From Streptococcus sp. HMSC072G04 (GTDB lineage: Bacteria; Bacillota; Bacilli; Lactobacillales; Streptococcaceae), in the NCBI RefSeq assembly GCF_001813295.1, contig NZ_KV812035.1, positions 26,457 through 70,119 of the forward strand: a DNA stretch of 43,663 nucleotides, written 5' to 3'. A program made the position numbers and the translations under genes. The notes beneath the pieces were generated by a model. It saw only the letters and a program-made list of their open reading frames with translations. It had not been told where the DNA came from and made no database searches. Positions 1 through 7,968 of this stretch are shown piece after piece; the stretch's first letter is position 1; each line of letters starts with the position of its first letter.

Positions 1-62
1 ACTGCGTCTTGCTCGACAATCCAAAAATAATTAAGAGGCTAGGACTTTTGTCCTAGCCTCTT
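1..62 (-). repeat. Family A repeat, partial copy, acting as rhomboid terminator
   Basis: The first 62 bases match, in reverse orientation, the end of the 176-bp element found at 2529, 19171 and 22820 (shared stretch actgcgtcttgctcgacaat). The window edge cuts it. Positions 34-61 form a perfect hairpin, GAGGCTAGGAC / GTCCTAGCCTC, followed on the minus strand by an A/T-rich tract, directly after the rhomboid stop. It therefore probably serves as that gene's intrinsic terminator. Here the stem is perfect, whereas the other copies carry one mismatch. Confidence 0.85.
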
Positions 63-63
63 C

Positions 64-741
64 TTAAAATAGAGTTAAGATTTTACCTAAGAAATAAAGC
101 AAAAGTAAGAGATAAGATAGAGCTGCACTCATCTGATAGGTTCGGTTCATAAAGCGAGCTTCCCCTCTTACTGGAAAGACATAAGCCAACATGACCCCAG
201 CTACTAAGCCACCGATGTGCCCCGCCATACTGATCCCTGGCATGAAGCTAAAGATCAAATTGACCACAATCAAGCTGGTATAGGACTGACTCAAGTGGCG
301 AATATAGGGACTTTGGACAATAAAGCGCAAAGCACCAATGGTCCCAAACAGTCCAAAGAGGGCTGTAGAAGCTCCTGCTGCAATCACATCTGGCGTAAAA
401 ATAGCAACAAAGACATTGCCCATCATGCCTGATAAGAGATAAAGAGCTAAGAAAGCCTTCGATCCAAAGAGGTCTTCTGCCAAACGTCCTAAGTAATAGA
501 GGGTGATCATATTGAGCACAAAATGTTCTAGGCCGATATGAACAAATGTAGCTGTTACGATTCGCCATAACTGGCTAGGATCGACTTTCACAACCTCTCC
601 AATAATACCACCGCTATAGTAAACAGCAGCACCTGTTTGGTAGTCGCCTCCAAATCGGATAAACATGGAAAGAAAGACTGCCGTTGTCACGAGCAATAAG
701 AGGCTGGTCACAGGATAACGACGATCAAAGAGTAACTTCAT
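64..741 (-). CDS. Rhomboid-family intramembrane serine protease
   Basis: The 225-residue polytopic membrane protein has the rhomboid fold signature. Residues 67-77 (VHIGLEHFVLN) give the conserved His/Asn of the second helix. The nucleophile lies in GAST (Ser125) followed by an ALFG helix, and the partner His175 lies in AGHIGGLVAG. Rhomboids cleave transmembrane substrates within the bilayer; the substrate here is unknown. The ATG is preceded by AGGAGGTG and overlaps the end of the upstream folate gene by 17 bases, so the two are translationally linked. The order rhomboid-fthC-M20 deacetylase-dapH is the streptococcal arrangement. The classical GxSG is GASTA here, so the residue after Ser is Thr; this is seen in many bacterial members and need not mean loss of activity. 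Confidence 0.9.
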   Translation of the reverse strand: MKLLFDRRYPVTSLLLLVTTAVFLSMFIRFGGDYQTGAAVYYSGGIIGEVVKVDPSQLWRIVTATFVHIGLEHFVLNMITLYYLGRLAEDLFGSKAFLALYLLSGMMGNVFVAIFTPDVIAAGASTALFGLFGTIGALRFIVQSPYIRHLSQSYTSLIVVNLIFSFMPGISMAGHIGGLVAGVMLAYVFPVRGEARFMNRTYQMSAALSYLLLLLYFLGKILTLF

Positions 742-1264
742 AGACTAGCACCTCCTGAACTGCCTGATCAAACGTATCTGGCTGGAAATCCTTCTGCTGA
801 ATGGAATAAATCGTACTAACCGTTTTTCCAGTAAAATCTTCCAAATAACGATCATAATAGCCACCACCATAGCCAATTCGGTAGCCTTTTGACTGGAAGA
901 CCACGCCTGGTACATGGATCAGATCAATCTCTGACTGATCCACAACCCTTCCTTTTTCATTGGGCTCCAACAAACCAAAGCGTGTCTTTTCCAAAATATT
1001 AGGATCGTATTCCACAAATTCCATTCGCCCTTGTGGATAGGTACGGGGAACACAGACGCGTTTTCCAAGTTGAAGAGCTGCTTGGATCAAGCCAGCTGTG
1101 GAAACTTCATGGTCAAAAGACAGATAGGTCGCAAGGGTCTTTGCCTCCTGAAAAGCTGGTAACTCCAAGAGGCGCTGAGTCAGTTCTTCATCTGCTTGAG
1201 TTTTTACGGATTCTGGCAACTGTTTCATGGCTGCAATGGTTTCTTTTCGTAGTGTTTTCTTCAT
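725..1264 (-). CDS. fthC: 5-formyltetrahydrofolate cyclo-ligase
   Basis: The 179-residue cytosolic enzyme converts 5-formyl-THF to 5,10-methenyl-THF with ATP, recovering an inhibitory folate form. The family hallmark RIGYGGGYYDRYL lies at residues 129-141, and a basic N-terminus (MKKTLRKE) supplies the usual nucleotide-site lysine and arginine. Length is normal. The ATG is preceded by AAAGGAGTAGGGA, a good ribosome site. The downstream rhomboid starts inside its last codons. No promoter was clearly identified in the short gap to the deacetylase gene, which ends in its own terminator at 1336-1364, so a promoter should lie around 1265-1335. Confidence 0.93.
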   Translation of the reverse strand: MKKTLRKETIAAMKQLPESVKTQADEELTQRLLELPAFQEAKTLATYLSFDHEVSTAGLIQAALQLGKRVCVPRTYPQGRMEFVEYDPNILEKTRFGLLEPNEKGRVVDQSEIDLIHVPGVVFQSKGYRIGYGGGYYDRYLEDFTGKTVSTIYSIQQKDFQPDTFDQAVQEVLVYEVTL

Positions 1265-1335
1265 TCCCTACTCCTTTTGTCTAGCTTTAATTGTATCATT
1301 TTTTAGGAAAGATCCGAACAGTTTTTATACAACAA

Positions 1336-1364
1336 AGAAAAAATCCAACTCCAGACGGAGTTGA
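1336..1364 (-). terminator. Intrinsic terminator of the M20 deacetylase gene
   Basis: On the minus strand CAACTCC-gtct-GGAGTTG is followed by a run of six T (plus-strand A run 1338-1343). It lies 10 bases past the deacetylase stop and isolates it from fthC. Confidence 0.85.
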
Positions 1365-1373
1365 ATCATTCCT

Positions 1374-2507
1374 TTATTGGTTGGCCTTCATTTTCAAAAA
1401 TTTACCAATGTTTTCCACAGCAAAGGGAAGGGCTGCTTCATTTGGGCTCATCTTCGGATGGTGTAAGGCATAAGGGGTATCAATCCCCAACCAGAACATG
1501 ACACCAGGGACTTTGCTCAAGAGAAAGCCGAAGTCTTCTCCTGTCATCGCAGGCAGAATATCAATCAGGTTCACATCTTCCTCAGCTGTGAAAAAGTCCA
1601 TGAGTTCTTTGGCCAATTCTGGTTGGTTTTCCACAGGCAGGTAGCCTCCTTGCTTGAGTTCCAGATCCAATTTCACATCAAAGGCTGCTGCAACTCCTTC
1701 TGCAATGGCTTTGACCCTTTTTTGAGTCAAAAGGTTCATCTCCATAGTCAAGGTCCGAATGGTCCCATGAAGGAAGGCTGTCTCAGCAATCACATTATTG
1801 GTTGTTCCTGCATGCATGGAACCAAAGGTCACCACAGCACCTTCAATCGGATCGACATTTCGACTCACGACCGATTGGACTTGGGTAATAAAGTAAGAGG
1901 CTGCTACAAGAGCGTCATTGGCCTCATGTGGAAAGGCAGCATGCCCTCCCTTACCTGTAAATGTAATCTTGACTTCACAGGTTCCCGCAAAAAGGGTAGC
2001 CGTATTAGTCGCAATGTCTCCCACCTTCAAATCAGGGCGCACATGCAGACCATAAAATTCGTCAGGGAGCCAGTCGCCAAAAGCATTGTCCTTATACATG
2101 AGCATCCCACCAGCTTCGTTTTCTTCAGCTGGTTGGAAGAGAAAGAGCAGGTTATTTTTTGGTTGCACTTGAACCAGTTGATCCAAAAGCCCAAGAGCTG
2201 TCGTCATGTGCATATCATGACCACAAGCATGCATCCGTCCTTCGTGCTTGGAGGCAAAATCAAGGCCCGTTTGTTCCACAATCGGTAAGCCATCGATATC
2301 TGTCCGCCAGCCGATAGTTTTTTCAGGAGCAGACCCATGGAGATAAACCAGGATCCCGGTCCGCCAAGTCCGTTGCTCAACAAAGTCCTTGCCCGCTGTG
2401 ATCTCTGCGATTCGCTCTAAGAGGTAGGCTTGGGTTTCAAATTCTTCCAACCCAATTTCAGGGATTTGGTGCAAATCCCGTCTGATTTTGATTAAATCCA
2501 ATGTCAT
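1374..2507 (-). CDS. N-acetyldiaminopimelate deacetylase (M20D amidohydrolase)
   Basis: The 377-residue M20 metallohydrolase has the metal-binding [12 protein letters not shown] at residues 92-103, a catalytic glutamate in PAEEN (about 127-130), and a late GEDFGFLL motif. The family includes aminoacylases and hippurate hydrolases. The assignment to acetyl-diaminopimelate rests on family resemblance and on the neighbouring dapH, which makes the acetylated intermediate of the same branch of lysine/diaminopimelate synthesis. The two genes are separated by a family A repeat (2529-2704), which may uncouple their expression. The ATG at 2507 has a modest upstream site (AGAAAGAAG). Confidence 0.88.
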   Translation of the reverse strand: MTLDLIKIRRDLHQIPEIGLEEFETQAYLLERIAEITAGKDFVEQRTWRTGILVYLHGSAPEKTIGWRTDIDGLPIVEQTGLDFASKHEGRMHACGHDMHMTTALGLLDQLVQVQPKNNLLFLFQPAEENEAGGMLMYKDNAFGDWLPDEFYGLHVRPDLKVGDIATNTATLFAGTCEVKITFTGKGGHAAFPHEANDALVAASYFITQVQSVVSRNVDPIEGAVVTFGSMHAGTTNNVIAETAFLHGTIRTLTMEMNLLTQKRVKAIAEGVAAAFDVKLDLELKQGGYLPVENQPELAKELMDFFTAEEDVNLIDILPAMTGEDFGFLLSKVPGVMFWLGIDTPYALHHPKMSPNEAALPFAVENIGKFLKMKANQ

Positions 2508-2528
2508 CGTCGTCTTCTTTCTATTAGA

Positions 2529-2704
2529 AGAGGCTGGGACAAAAGTCCTAGCCTCTCAATTATCTTTGAATTGTCGAGCAAGACGCAGTGGTTGAGTGGG
2601 CTCTACTACGCTGATTTCATCAGTTTTTACAGCCCTACTCAACTGTTCGGAGGTGGGACGACGAAATCGAATTCTAACGAATTACCGATTTCTGTCCCAC
2701 TCTC
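2529..2704 (+). repeat. Family A repeat, copy 1 (176 bp)
   Basis: The element starts AGAGGCTGGGACAAAAGTCC and ends TTTCTGTCCCACTCTC. It is identical to the copy at 22820-22995 and differs from 19171-19346 by one base (T versus G near the right end). It can fold into three successive hairpins: 2530-2555, a central GTTGAGTGGGCT / AGCCCTACTCAAC stem, and a long right stem GTGGGAC..GTCCCAC. There is no coding capacity. It occupies the whole gap between the deacetylase start and the dapH stop and may provide termination for dapH. Confidence 0.9.
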
Positions 2705-2713
2705 ATTTCTATC

Positions 2714-3412
2714 TTACAAATTACGCAAGGCGTCTTCGAGTGCTGTTTTTTGTTGTGTTTTTTCGTCAATTTCCTTGATGATGCGAGCTGGGACACCAGC
2801 TACAACCACATTTTCAGGGACATCTTGAGTAACGATCGCTCCAGCGGCAACGACTGAACCGTTTCCAACTTGAACTCCTTCGATCACAACAGCATTGGCA
2901 CCGACCAAGACATTGTCCCCAATCCGAACAGGCTCCGCAGAAGCTGGCTCAATGACTCCCGCAAGAACGGCACCCGCACCGATATGGCTGTTTTTACCAA
3001 CAGTGGCACGACCACCAAGGATAGCCCCCATATCAATCATGGTTCCTGCACCGATTTCAGCACCGATATTGATGACAGCACCCATCATCACGACAGCATT
3101 GTCTTCGATGGTTACTTGGTCACGGATAATAGCGCCTGGTTCAATACGCGCATTTAGGTAGCGTTTATCCAGTAATGGGACAGCTGAGTTACGGCCGTCT
3201 TGTTCTACCACATAATCCTTGTTTTCAGTTAAGTTAGCAAGAAGGGGCTCGATATCTTTCCAGTCACCGAACAAAACATTGCCAAGCTTGGTAACAGAAG
3301 CAGGAACAGCTGTTGCCAATTCCCCTTCAAAGGTTACTTTCACATTTGTTTTCTTTTCTGCATTTCCAATAAAAGCAATAATTTCTTGAGCAGACATTTT
3401 TTGTGCAGTCAT
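2714..3412 (-). CDS. dapH: 2,3,4,5-tetrahydropyridine-2,6-dicarboxylate N-acetyltransferase
   Basis: The protein is a 232-residue left-handed beta-helix acyltransferase of the acetyl branch of diaminopimelate/lysine synthesis. Residues about 85-215 are imperfect hexapeptide repeats (for example [20 protein letters not shown] and the later IGAGAVLAG and [20 protein letters not shown]), the acetyl-CoA-binding fold. An upstream in-frame ATG at 3424 would add four residues. The start at 3412 ([10 protein letters not shown]) is preferred because GGAG lies six bases before it and it gives the usual family length. An extended -10 promoter lies upstream at 3448. The product is the substrate precursor for the deacetylase encoded next to it. 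Confidence 0.93.
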   Translation of the reverse strand: MTAQKMSAQEIIAFIGNAEKKTNVKVTFEGELATAVPASVTKLGNVLFGDWKDIEPLLANLTENKDYVVEQDGRNSAVPLLDKRYLNARIEPGAIIRDQVTIEDNAVVMMGAVINIGAEIGAGTMIDMGAILGGRATVGKNSHIGAGAVLAGVIEPASAEPVRIGDNVLVGANAVVIEGVQVGNGSVVAAGAIVTQDVPENVVVAGVPARIIKEIDEKTQQKTALEDALRNL

Positions 3413-3447
3413 GAGATTCTCCATTCATTTCAATTAAAGGTATCCAT

Positions 3448-3477
3448 ATTATACCACAATCCTAGTGTGATGAACAC
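3448..3477 (-). promoter_or_regulatory. dapH promoter, extended -10
   Basis: On the minus strand TGGTATAAT (TATAAT at 3448-3453 on the plus-strand scale) carries the TG extension. A weak TGTTCA lies 17 bases upstream. It sits in the short gap after the preceding gene's stop, so dapH is transcribed separately from the paralogue cluster. Confidence 0.65.
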
Positions 3478-4386
3478 CTAAGGCGACGTGGAAGTTGATG
3501 TCGCTGGATCTTCTAGACCCTTGATTTCACTGATAGTTCGATTCCCTCCAAAGTGAATAATGACGGAGCGCGAATCAGAAAGCTTATAGTAAAAGGTTAA
3601 GAAGGACTCTGAACCCAGCATACTCGACCAAGAAACACTGCTAGGAATTCCTACTGTATTCACAAGATCTGAATAGCTGGTTCCGACTGTAATATTCGCA
3701 AAATCCTCTCTGTTCAAACTGCCATTTTTATTGGCTAATCGCTCACTGTTTAAGTTTTTAAAATCAAGAGAAGATAAACGATCAACACCAATATTTGAAA
3801 GTAAAACGGTTACGGAAGAAGGAGAGCCTTCAGACTGATACTCCAATTGTGTCATAAAAGGACTGACACCACCTTCTTGGTAGGTTTCTTCCCCACTGCT
3901 AGCCTTCCCCAGTACAGCCACCACTTCCTGTGGAGACAGAGAAGTTGAATAATGACGACCTTGATCCCCCTCACTTAAACCAGGAATCAGGGAAATGGCC
4001 TTCTCATAGGTCACTTGAAACTGAAATTCCCTCTCCGGAGCAATCAAGCTACTCGTACCACCTCTCAAGGTTTCCTTTCTAGTTCCATAAGACAAGCTAG
4101 TGCTTCCATATTCACTAGTAGTAGAAGAACTATGAATACCTCCTGAAGCCAGATAGGCAATTAATCCCAGCATGGCCAATAAACCAAAAAAGGCTGCCAG
4201 CGAAGACCCTTCACTCTTAGAGGAAGGAGAGTAGGTTTTCGTCCTATCCGATTGGGGGTCTAGTACCGTTTGTCTTGGTTCTGAATGCCTGCTCCCCCCT
4301 ATTGAAGCCAGATCGGCTTCTGAAATCAAGCGGCTTCCACCCTGGTGAGAGGAAGCTGCCTTGATGTCTGTCCGTTGATCGTCCAA
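3478..4386 (-). CDS. Membrane-anchored two-domain protein, paralogue 1 of 4
   Basis: Function is not recognised. The 302-residue protein has a polar, Ser-rich cytoplasmic N-terminus (1-60), one membrane helix (about 63-82, FFGLLAMLGLIAYLAS) and an outside region with two units. Unit 1 carries LGKASS (159-164) and unit 2 carries VGIPSS (245-250). The second unit (VGTSYSDLVNTVG..FYYKL..VIIHF) resembles the SmpA/BLIP-like fold of small beta domains. The same G-K-A then G-x-P/A pair recurs in the next three genes. The start is a TTG: AAAGGAGACATCA precedes it and no ATG fits. It lies 15 bases after the preceding gene, in one transcription unit. Confidence 0.75.
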   Translation of the reverse strand: MDDQRTDIKAASSHQGGSRLISEADLASIGGSRHSEPRQTVLDPQSDRTKTYSPSSKSEGSSLAAFFGLLAMLGLIAYLASGGIHSSSTTSEYGSTSLSYGTRKETLRGGTSSLIAPEREFQFQVTYEKAISLIPGLSEGDQGRHYSTSLSPQEVVAVLGKASSGEETYQEGGVSPFMTQLEYQSEGSPSSVTVLLSNIGVDRLSSLDFKNLNSERLANKNGSLNREDFANITVGTSYSDLVNTVGIPSSVSWSSMLGSESFLTFYYKLSDSRSVIIHFGGNRTISEIKGLEDPATSTSTSP

Positions 4387-4400
4387 TGATGTCTCCTTTC

Positions 4401-5099
4401 TTATACCAACACCAATTTCTTGGCTTTTTTCTTGAATTCCATCACCACTTCTGGCTGCCCTGGCACCTGGTAAGTCGCGCGATAGCCCATTCCGCCATCT
4501 GGCATTTCCCCCCAGACCAAGCGTTGAGGATTTCCTAGTTGCTTAATGAGCTGGGCGAATTCTGTACCTTTTTTCTCTTTTTCAGTAGTGATTTCTTTCT
4601 CACTGCTTGTCTTCTCTTTTGCGTCCAACAAATTCGTCGCATCCACTGTCGTCAAGCGATACCCCTGGTCTTTTTCCTGTTCAAACCACAAGGTTACACT
4701 TTTCTTACCCTGATCGGTTTGCTTAGCCGCATAAGTCAAGACAAGAACGGTTTTATCTCCTTGAGCTGTCTTTGTATACTTAACTTTTTGGGCTTTTCCC
4801 CATTTCGTCACAATTGTTTCCAAGCGGGTTCCTGGTTGCTGACTCTGCTTGAGACGAACTTTCAAATTCGCCACAGCTTCGATGGTCCATTTAAACTGCT
4901 TGATTTCTTGTTCCTTGCTGACCAAATTCTTGTAATCCTTTGGTTGAAAATGGGAAAGCGTTTGGTCCTCCTTGGTATCGGTTCCTTGCTCCTGCACCTG
5001 GATGCTTGCAATCGCAAGTAAGAGCCCTAAAACAAAACACAAAAACGGCAGCAAGAGCTCTTTTCGATTCTTTTTCATCCACTCGATCATCTGCTTCAC
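4401..5099 (-). CDS. Membrane-anchored two-domain protein, paralogue 2 of 4
   Basis: Function is not recognised. The 232-residue protein has a short basic N-terminus (KQMIEWMKKNRKE), a membrane helix at about 15-34 and a lysine-rich outer part. Unit 1 carries WGKAQK (100-105), followed by alternating beta-strand-like segments (KTVLVLTYAAK, SVTLWFEQE). A charged linker lies at about 158-178, and unit 2 carries LGNPQR (188-193). The start is GTG overlapping the stop of the upstream gene as GTGA, a translational-coupling arrangement; an ATG three codons later (5090) is the alternative. Its position and repeated marks place it in the same family as its three neighbours. Confidence 0.75.
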   Translation of the reverse strand: MKQMIEWMKKNRKELLLPFLCFVLGLLLAIASIQVQEQGTDTKEDQTLSHFQPKDYKNLVSKEQEIKQFKWTIEAVANLKVRLKQSQQPGTRLETIVTKWGKAQKVKYTKTAQGDKTVLVLTYAAKQTDQGKKSVTLWFEQEKDQGYRLTTVDATNLLDAKEKTSSEKEITTEKEKKGTEFAQLIKQLGNPQRLVWGEMPDGGMGYRATYQVPGQPEVVMEFKKKAKKLVLV

Positions 5100-5803
5100 C
5101 CCTTCTTCGTCAAACGATACTGACCAGTCTGGTCTCGTTCAAAGGTTAAAGAGACCAGTCCATCTGTCACCTGATAAGACAGGGCTAGGACTTGCTTGTC
5201 CTTTTCAGAGGTCAAACTAAGAGAATTGGGAAGACCTGATTTTTTCAAAACATCTTCTACCGCTGTTCCCTTTTCCTTTTTTCCATCTAGCGTCTGATAG
5301 CCTGTAAAATCTGCCAGTTTTACGTTCTTTTTGCTCTGATAGTGAGCCGACTTGGGTGAAAAGCTTTGAATCGAGTTCAAATAAAAGGTATCATCCTGCT
5401 TTTGAAATTCTATGGTATAAGGATGAATCCCTTGCACAGGAGTCCCATAGCCTAGCTGGACTTGCGCTCCAAAACTCGTATCTTCTTGTGTAAAACTCGC
5501 TGCTTTTCCAAATTTTTTGACGAATGCAGATAAAGTCACCCAATTTTTTTGTGTCTTCCCTTCTTCCCTTACAAGCTCCAATGACAACAAGTCTTCTAAA
5601 GCCGGCTCTTTGGAAGAAGACGCGACAAATCGCTGGCTGTCTGCTTGCATGCGAGACAAACTCAACAAGCGATCTTTGGGCAAGGTTTTCACTGGATGAA
5701 TCATAAACACCAAGCAAACACCAACCATAAAAGCCAGCAAAGCACTTGCAGCTTTTTGGAGGATCCGCTTATGACGTTCTATCCACTGTTTCATTTCTTC
5801 CAT
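5096..5803 (-). CDS. Membrane-anchored two-domain protein, paralogue 3 of 4
   Basis: Function is not recognised. The 235-residue protein has a basic N-terminus (ERHKRILQK), a membrane helix at about 18-36 and an outside region. Unit 1 carries FGKAAS (98-103) and unit 2 carries SGLPNS (189-194), then strands LALSYQV and VSLTFERD. The first ATG (5803) is poorly spaced from GAAGG; the ATG three codons later (5794) has a better spacing, so the true start is one of these two. It is the first gene of the three-gene unit that follows the terminator at 5874-5900. An AT-rich TATACAAT about 5838-5845 (minus) could be its -10. Confidence 0.75.
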   Translation of the reverse strand: MEEMKQWIERHKRILQKAASALLAFMVGVCLVFMIHPVKTLPKDRLLSLSRMQADSQRFVASSSKEPALEDLLSLELVREEGKTQKNWVTLSAFVKKFGKAASFTQEDTSFGAQVQLGYGTPVQGIHPYTIEFQKQDDTFYLNSIQSFSPKSAHYQSKKNVKLADFTGYQTLDGKKEKGTAVEDVLKKSGLPNSLSLTSEKDKQVLALSYQVTDGLVSLTFERDQTGQYRLTKKG

Positions 5804-5873
5804 CCTTCATGCTCTTTCTATTCAAACTCTTTCTATTGTATAGAAAATTAGCGTATTTGTCTCGTCTTATCCC

Positions 5874-5900
5874 AAAAAAGAGGCGCTTGCCTCTTTCTTT
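5874..5900 (-). terminator. Terminator between paralogues 4 and 3
   Basis: The palindrome AAAGAGGC-gctt-GCCTCTTT (5877-5896) is flanked by A and T tracts, so it can act on either strand. On the minus strand it ends the 5912-7000 transcript before the three-gene unit. Confidence 0.85.
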
Positions 5901-5911
5901 TATTCAGTGAT

Positions 5912-7000
5912 TTAGTAGCTGTCTTTACTGCTCAAGAGAAAATCTCCATTTTCTTGGCGAATAAAGGTCAAATCCACGTAGTCCCCATTTTTCTTTTGGA
6001 AGTCCATGACCAATTCTATCTCGTCTGAATCATCAGATGAACTCACCGTCAGATTGACTGCATCACCGTATTTTTCTAAAAGCTCTTTGTAAGAGGTCCC
6101 TCCAGCACCGGTTTCACTATCTCCAACCTTGAACCCATCTGCAAAGTTATCCTCAACCGTAAGATTTTTCCCAAATTGATTAAATTCAAATTTGACAAGC
6201 TGGAATTCTTTCCCTTTCTTAGAGTAAGTCGCTTTGACCTCTTTATTATAAGAGTTATCATCCCAAAATAATTTCAATTCTCCACTTTCAAATTGAACGG
6301 AGCTAGCTTTCCCATAAGCTTCAATCATTTCCTCAGGAGTCTCCCCAGCATCACTTCCTGTTAAAAACTGAAGTTGCTCGATATCAGACTGTTTCCAGCT
6401 AAAATCAACTTCCGCGTCTTCTGCGGTCAATTGATCCAAATCGATATTGGAAGACGAACCAGACTGGTTACCTGACCAAGAAGTCTGCTTTCTAGATGAT
6501 GACGTGCTAGGGCTAGCATGACCAATCAAATAACCACTGACTCCACCGATAAGAAGCCCAACTAAAATCCCAAGGGCAAAACGAATCGCCTTCTTGTCTG
6601 CAGTATCCATCGGTCTTCCAACAGGAGAAAGAGGAGCTTGTGGAATAGGTGTCTCAGAAACAGGCACTGTTTGTGGACCAACTGGTTCAGCTGCCATATT
6701 TTGAGGAGCTTGAGGCGCAGGCTGGAATGGAGGGGTCGGTTGGGGAGCAGCAGGCACTACCGCATCTTCTTCAACAGTCGTTTTATCCACTTTTGGGAGC
6801 TCCACCGTTTCTGAAATAACTGGCTCTTTTACCTCTTCTTCCATTGCTTCCGTCTCCGTCACTGAAAGGCCACTAACTTCTGGAACGACCATGTCTTCGG
6901 CTTCTTCTTTTGGGACAAAGGCTGGCGCAGCCACATCAAATTGAGGCGCACCCTCTACGGGAGTATGTTTCATAAATTGTTCTTGATCTTTCTCGGACAT
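5912..7000 (-). CDS. Membrane-anchored two-domain protein with long acidic N-terminus, paralogue 4 of 4
   Basis: Function is not recognised. In this 362-residue protein, residues 1-135 are acidic and then Pro/Gln/Ala-rich with no secretion signal, so probably cytoplasmic and disordered. A membrane helix follows at 139-161 (FALGILVGLLIGGVSGYLIG), then a Ser-rich spacer and two outer units. Unit 1 carries YGKASS (229-234) and unit 2 carries YGDAVN (311-316), with strands DEIELVMDFQ and VDLTFIRQENGDF. The last strand pattern also occurs at the end of paralogue 3. The ATG follows AAGGAGAATTCGAA, and the gene has its own promoter (7031-7059) and terminator. The long N-terminal tail is unique within the cluster and could be an interaction arm; that is speculation. 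Confidence 0.8.
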   Translation of the reverse strand: MSEKDQEQFMKHTPVEGAPQFDVAAPAFVPKEEAEDMVVPEVSGLSVTETEAMEEEVKEPVISETVELPKVDKTTVEEDAVVPAAPQPTPPFQPAPQAPQNMAAEPVGPQTVPVSETPIPQAPLSPVGRPMDTADKKAIRFALGILVGLLIGGVSGYLIGHASPSTSSSRKQTSWSGNQSGSSSNIDLDQLTAEDAEVDFSWKQSDIEQLQFLTGSDAGETPEEMIEAYGKASSVQFESGELKLFWDDNSYNKEVKATYSKKGKEFQLVKFEFNQFGKNLTVEDNFADGFKVGDSETGAGGTSYKELLEKYGDAVNLTVSSSDDSDEIELVMDFQKKNGDYVDLTFIRQENGDFLLSSKDSY

Positions 7001-7030
7001 TTCGAATTCTCCTTTTTATTCTTCTCTTCT

Positions 7031-7059
7031 ACTATAACATAAAACCAAGCAAGGACCAA
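7031..7059 (-). promoter_or_regulatory. Promoter of paralogue 4
   Basis: On the minus strand TTGGTC (7054-7059), a 17-base spacer and TATAGT (7031-7036) are followed about 30 bases later by the ribosome site and ATG. Confidence 0.6.
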
Positions 7060-7077
7060 CTCCTGTCTTGATAGACT

Positions 7078-7107
7078 AAAAAAGATCGGAGAGATATCCG
7101 ACCTTTT
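7078..7107 (-). terminator. Orphan bidirectional terminator-like hairpin
   Basis: AAAGATCGG-agagatat-CCGACCTTTT can be read as a terminator on both strands, with a T6 run on the minus strand. No gene now ends here. It may be left from a gene lost during the pgi rearrangement. Confidence 0.6.
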
Positions 7108-7238
7108 AGAAACTTATCTTAAAATTTCTTGCGAAGGGAGACAATAGCAATCAGTTAACCATATGATTGAGAAACATAACTAGATCGTGTTTTTATAATT
7201 GATTCCAGGGGACAAAAATATGAGTTTGTTTAGCAAGT
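7108..7238. other. Non-coding gap
   Basis: No ORF of useful length. A five-codon-scale frame (ATG AGT TTG TTT AGC AAG stop, 7220-7240) follows AGGGGA on the plus strand, but with nothing else to support it I do not call it a gene. Confidence 0.5.
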
Positions 7239-7267
7239 AAAAAAACGACCTCTTGCGAGATCGTTTT
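7239..7267 (-). terminator. Terminator of the pgi remnant
   Basis: On the minus strand ACGATCTC-gcaa-GAGGTCGT is followed by a T7 run. It lies just beyond the stop of the truncated pgi and differs completely from the terminator of the full pgi at 13503-13535. Confidence 0.85.
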
Positions 7268-7276
7268 GTCTATTGA

Positions 7277-7751
7277 TTAAAGACGAGCGTTGAGTTCTGC
7301 TCCAAGTTCTTCAAATCCTGGTTTACCAAGAAGGGCAAACATATTTTTCTTGTAGGCTTCAACACCTGGTTGGTCAAATGGGTTGATCGCGTTCAAGTAA
7401 CCTGAAAGGGCGATGGCCAACTCGAAGAAGTAGATGGCATAACCAAGAGTGAAGGCATCTTGCTCAGGAAGAGTTACGTACATGTTTGGCACGTCACCGT
7501 CTGTGTGGGCAAGAAGAACACCGTCAGTTGCTTTTTTGTTTACAAAGTCAACGTCTTTCCCTTGAAGGTAACCAAGTCCATCAAGGTCTTCTTCCAATGT
7601 AGGGATGATCACGTTCTTACGTGGTTTGTCCACACGGACAACTGTTTCAAACATGATACGAGTTCCTTCTTGGATAAATTGACCCAATGAGTGCAAGTCT
7701 GTTGAGAAGTTTGCTGAAGTTGGGTAAATACCTTTTTGGTCTTTTCCTTCT
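7277..7751 (-). pseudogene. pgi: Truncated second copy of glucose-6-phosphate isomerase (3' third)
   Basis: The reading frame encodes the C-terminal roughly 157 residues of phosphoglucose isomerase, from [12 protein letters not shown] to GAELNARL. Over the last 139 residues it differs from the full pgi at 13573-14922 at only nine positions (for example IIPTLEED versus LIPELAED). Homology stops abruptly at 7751, where a TGA lies one codon upstream in frame. The frame from the internal TTG/ATG is open, but the N-terminal sugar-binding domain is missing, so this is a remnant without expected activity. It keeps its own terminator. It is best read as the end of the resident pgi left behind by a recombination event. 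Confidence 0.93.
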
Positions 7752-7968
7752 GTTCAGGCACACCTTATGGATGCATCTGCTGGAAATTCCCTTGCACTGG
7801 CTGGCTAGTTTGATTGACTTCAAGCTCTTTGCGCTTGACCTTGACCGTCTTTTTCTGGCATGCTTTTATCCTTATAAATTTTGTTGATTTGTCATATTGC
7901 GAAAACATTGAAAAACAATGACAAATTTTACAATATTAAAACATAAATTATTTTCCCTATCAAAAAGG
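7752..7968 (-). other. Junction region with a possible decayed ORF
   Basis: This region lies between the pgi remnant and the diverged repeat. On the minus strand an AAGGATAAAAGC-ATG gives 13 codons before a stop. Another frame through the same bases reads KKTVKVKRKELEVNQTSQP and then VQGNFQQMHP-stop, a protein-like composition. A single frameshift in the GAAAAAG run could join the start to it. I do not recognise the product. The remainder (7880-7968) is AT-rich with no call. Confidence 0.3.

Noticed and set aside
1623..2288. A 221-codon plus-strand frame
   Set aside because: It is antisense to the metal-binding deacetylase, with no ribosome site or plausible composition; a shadow of the real gene.
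2571..2828. Plus-strand frames through the family A repeats (also at 19138-19326)
   Set aside because: Similar frames recur only because the element is repeated; no ribosome sites and no codon bias.
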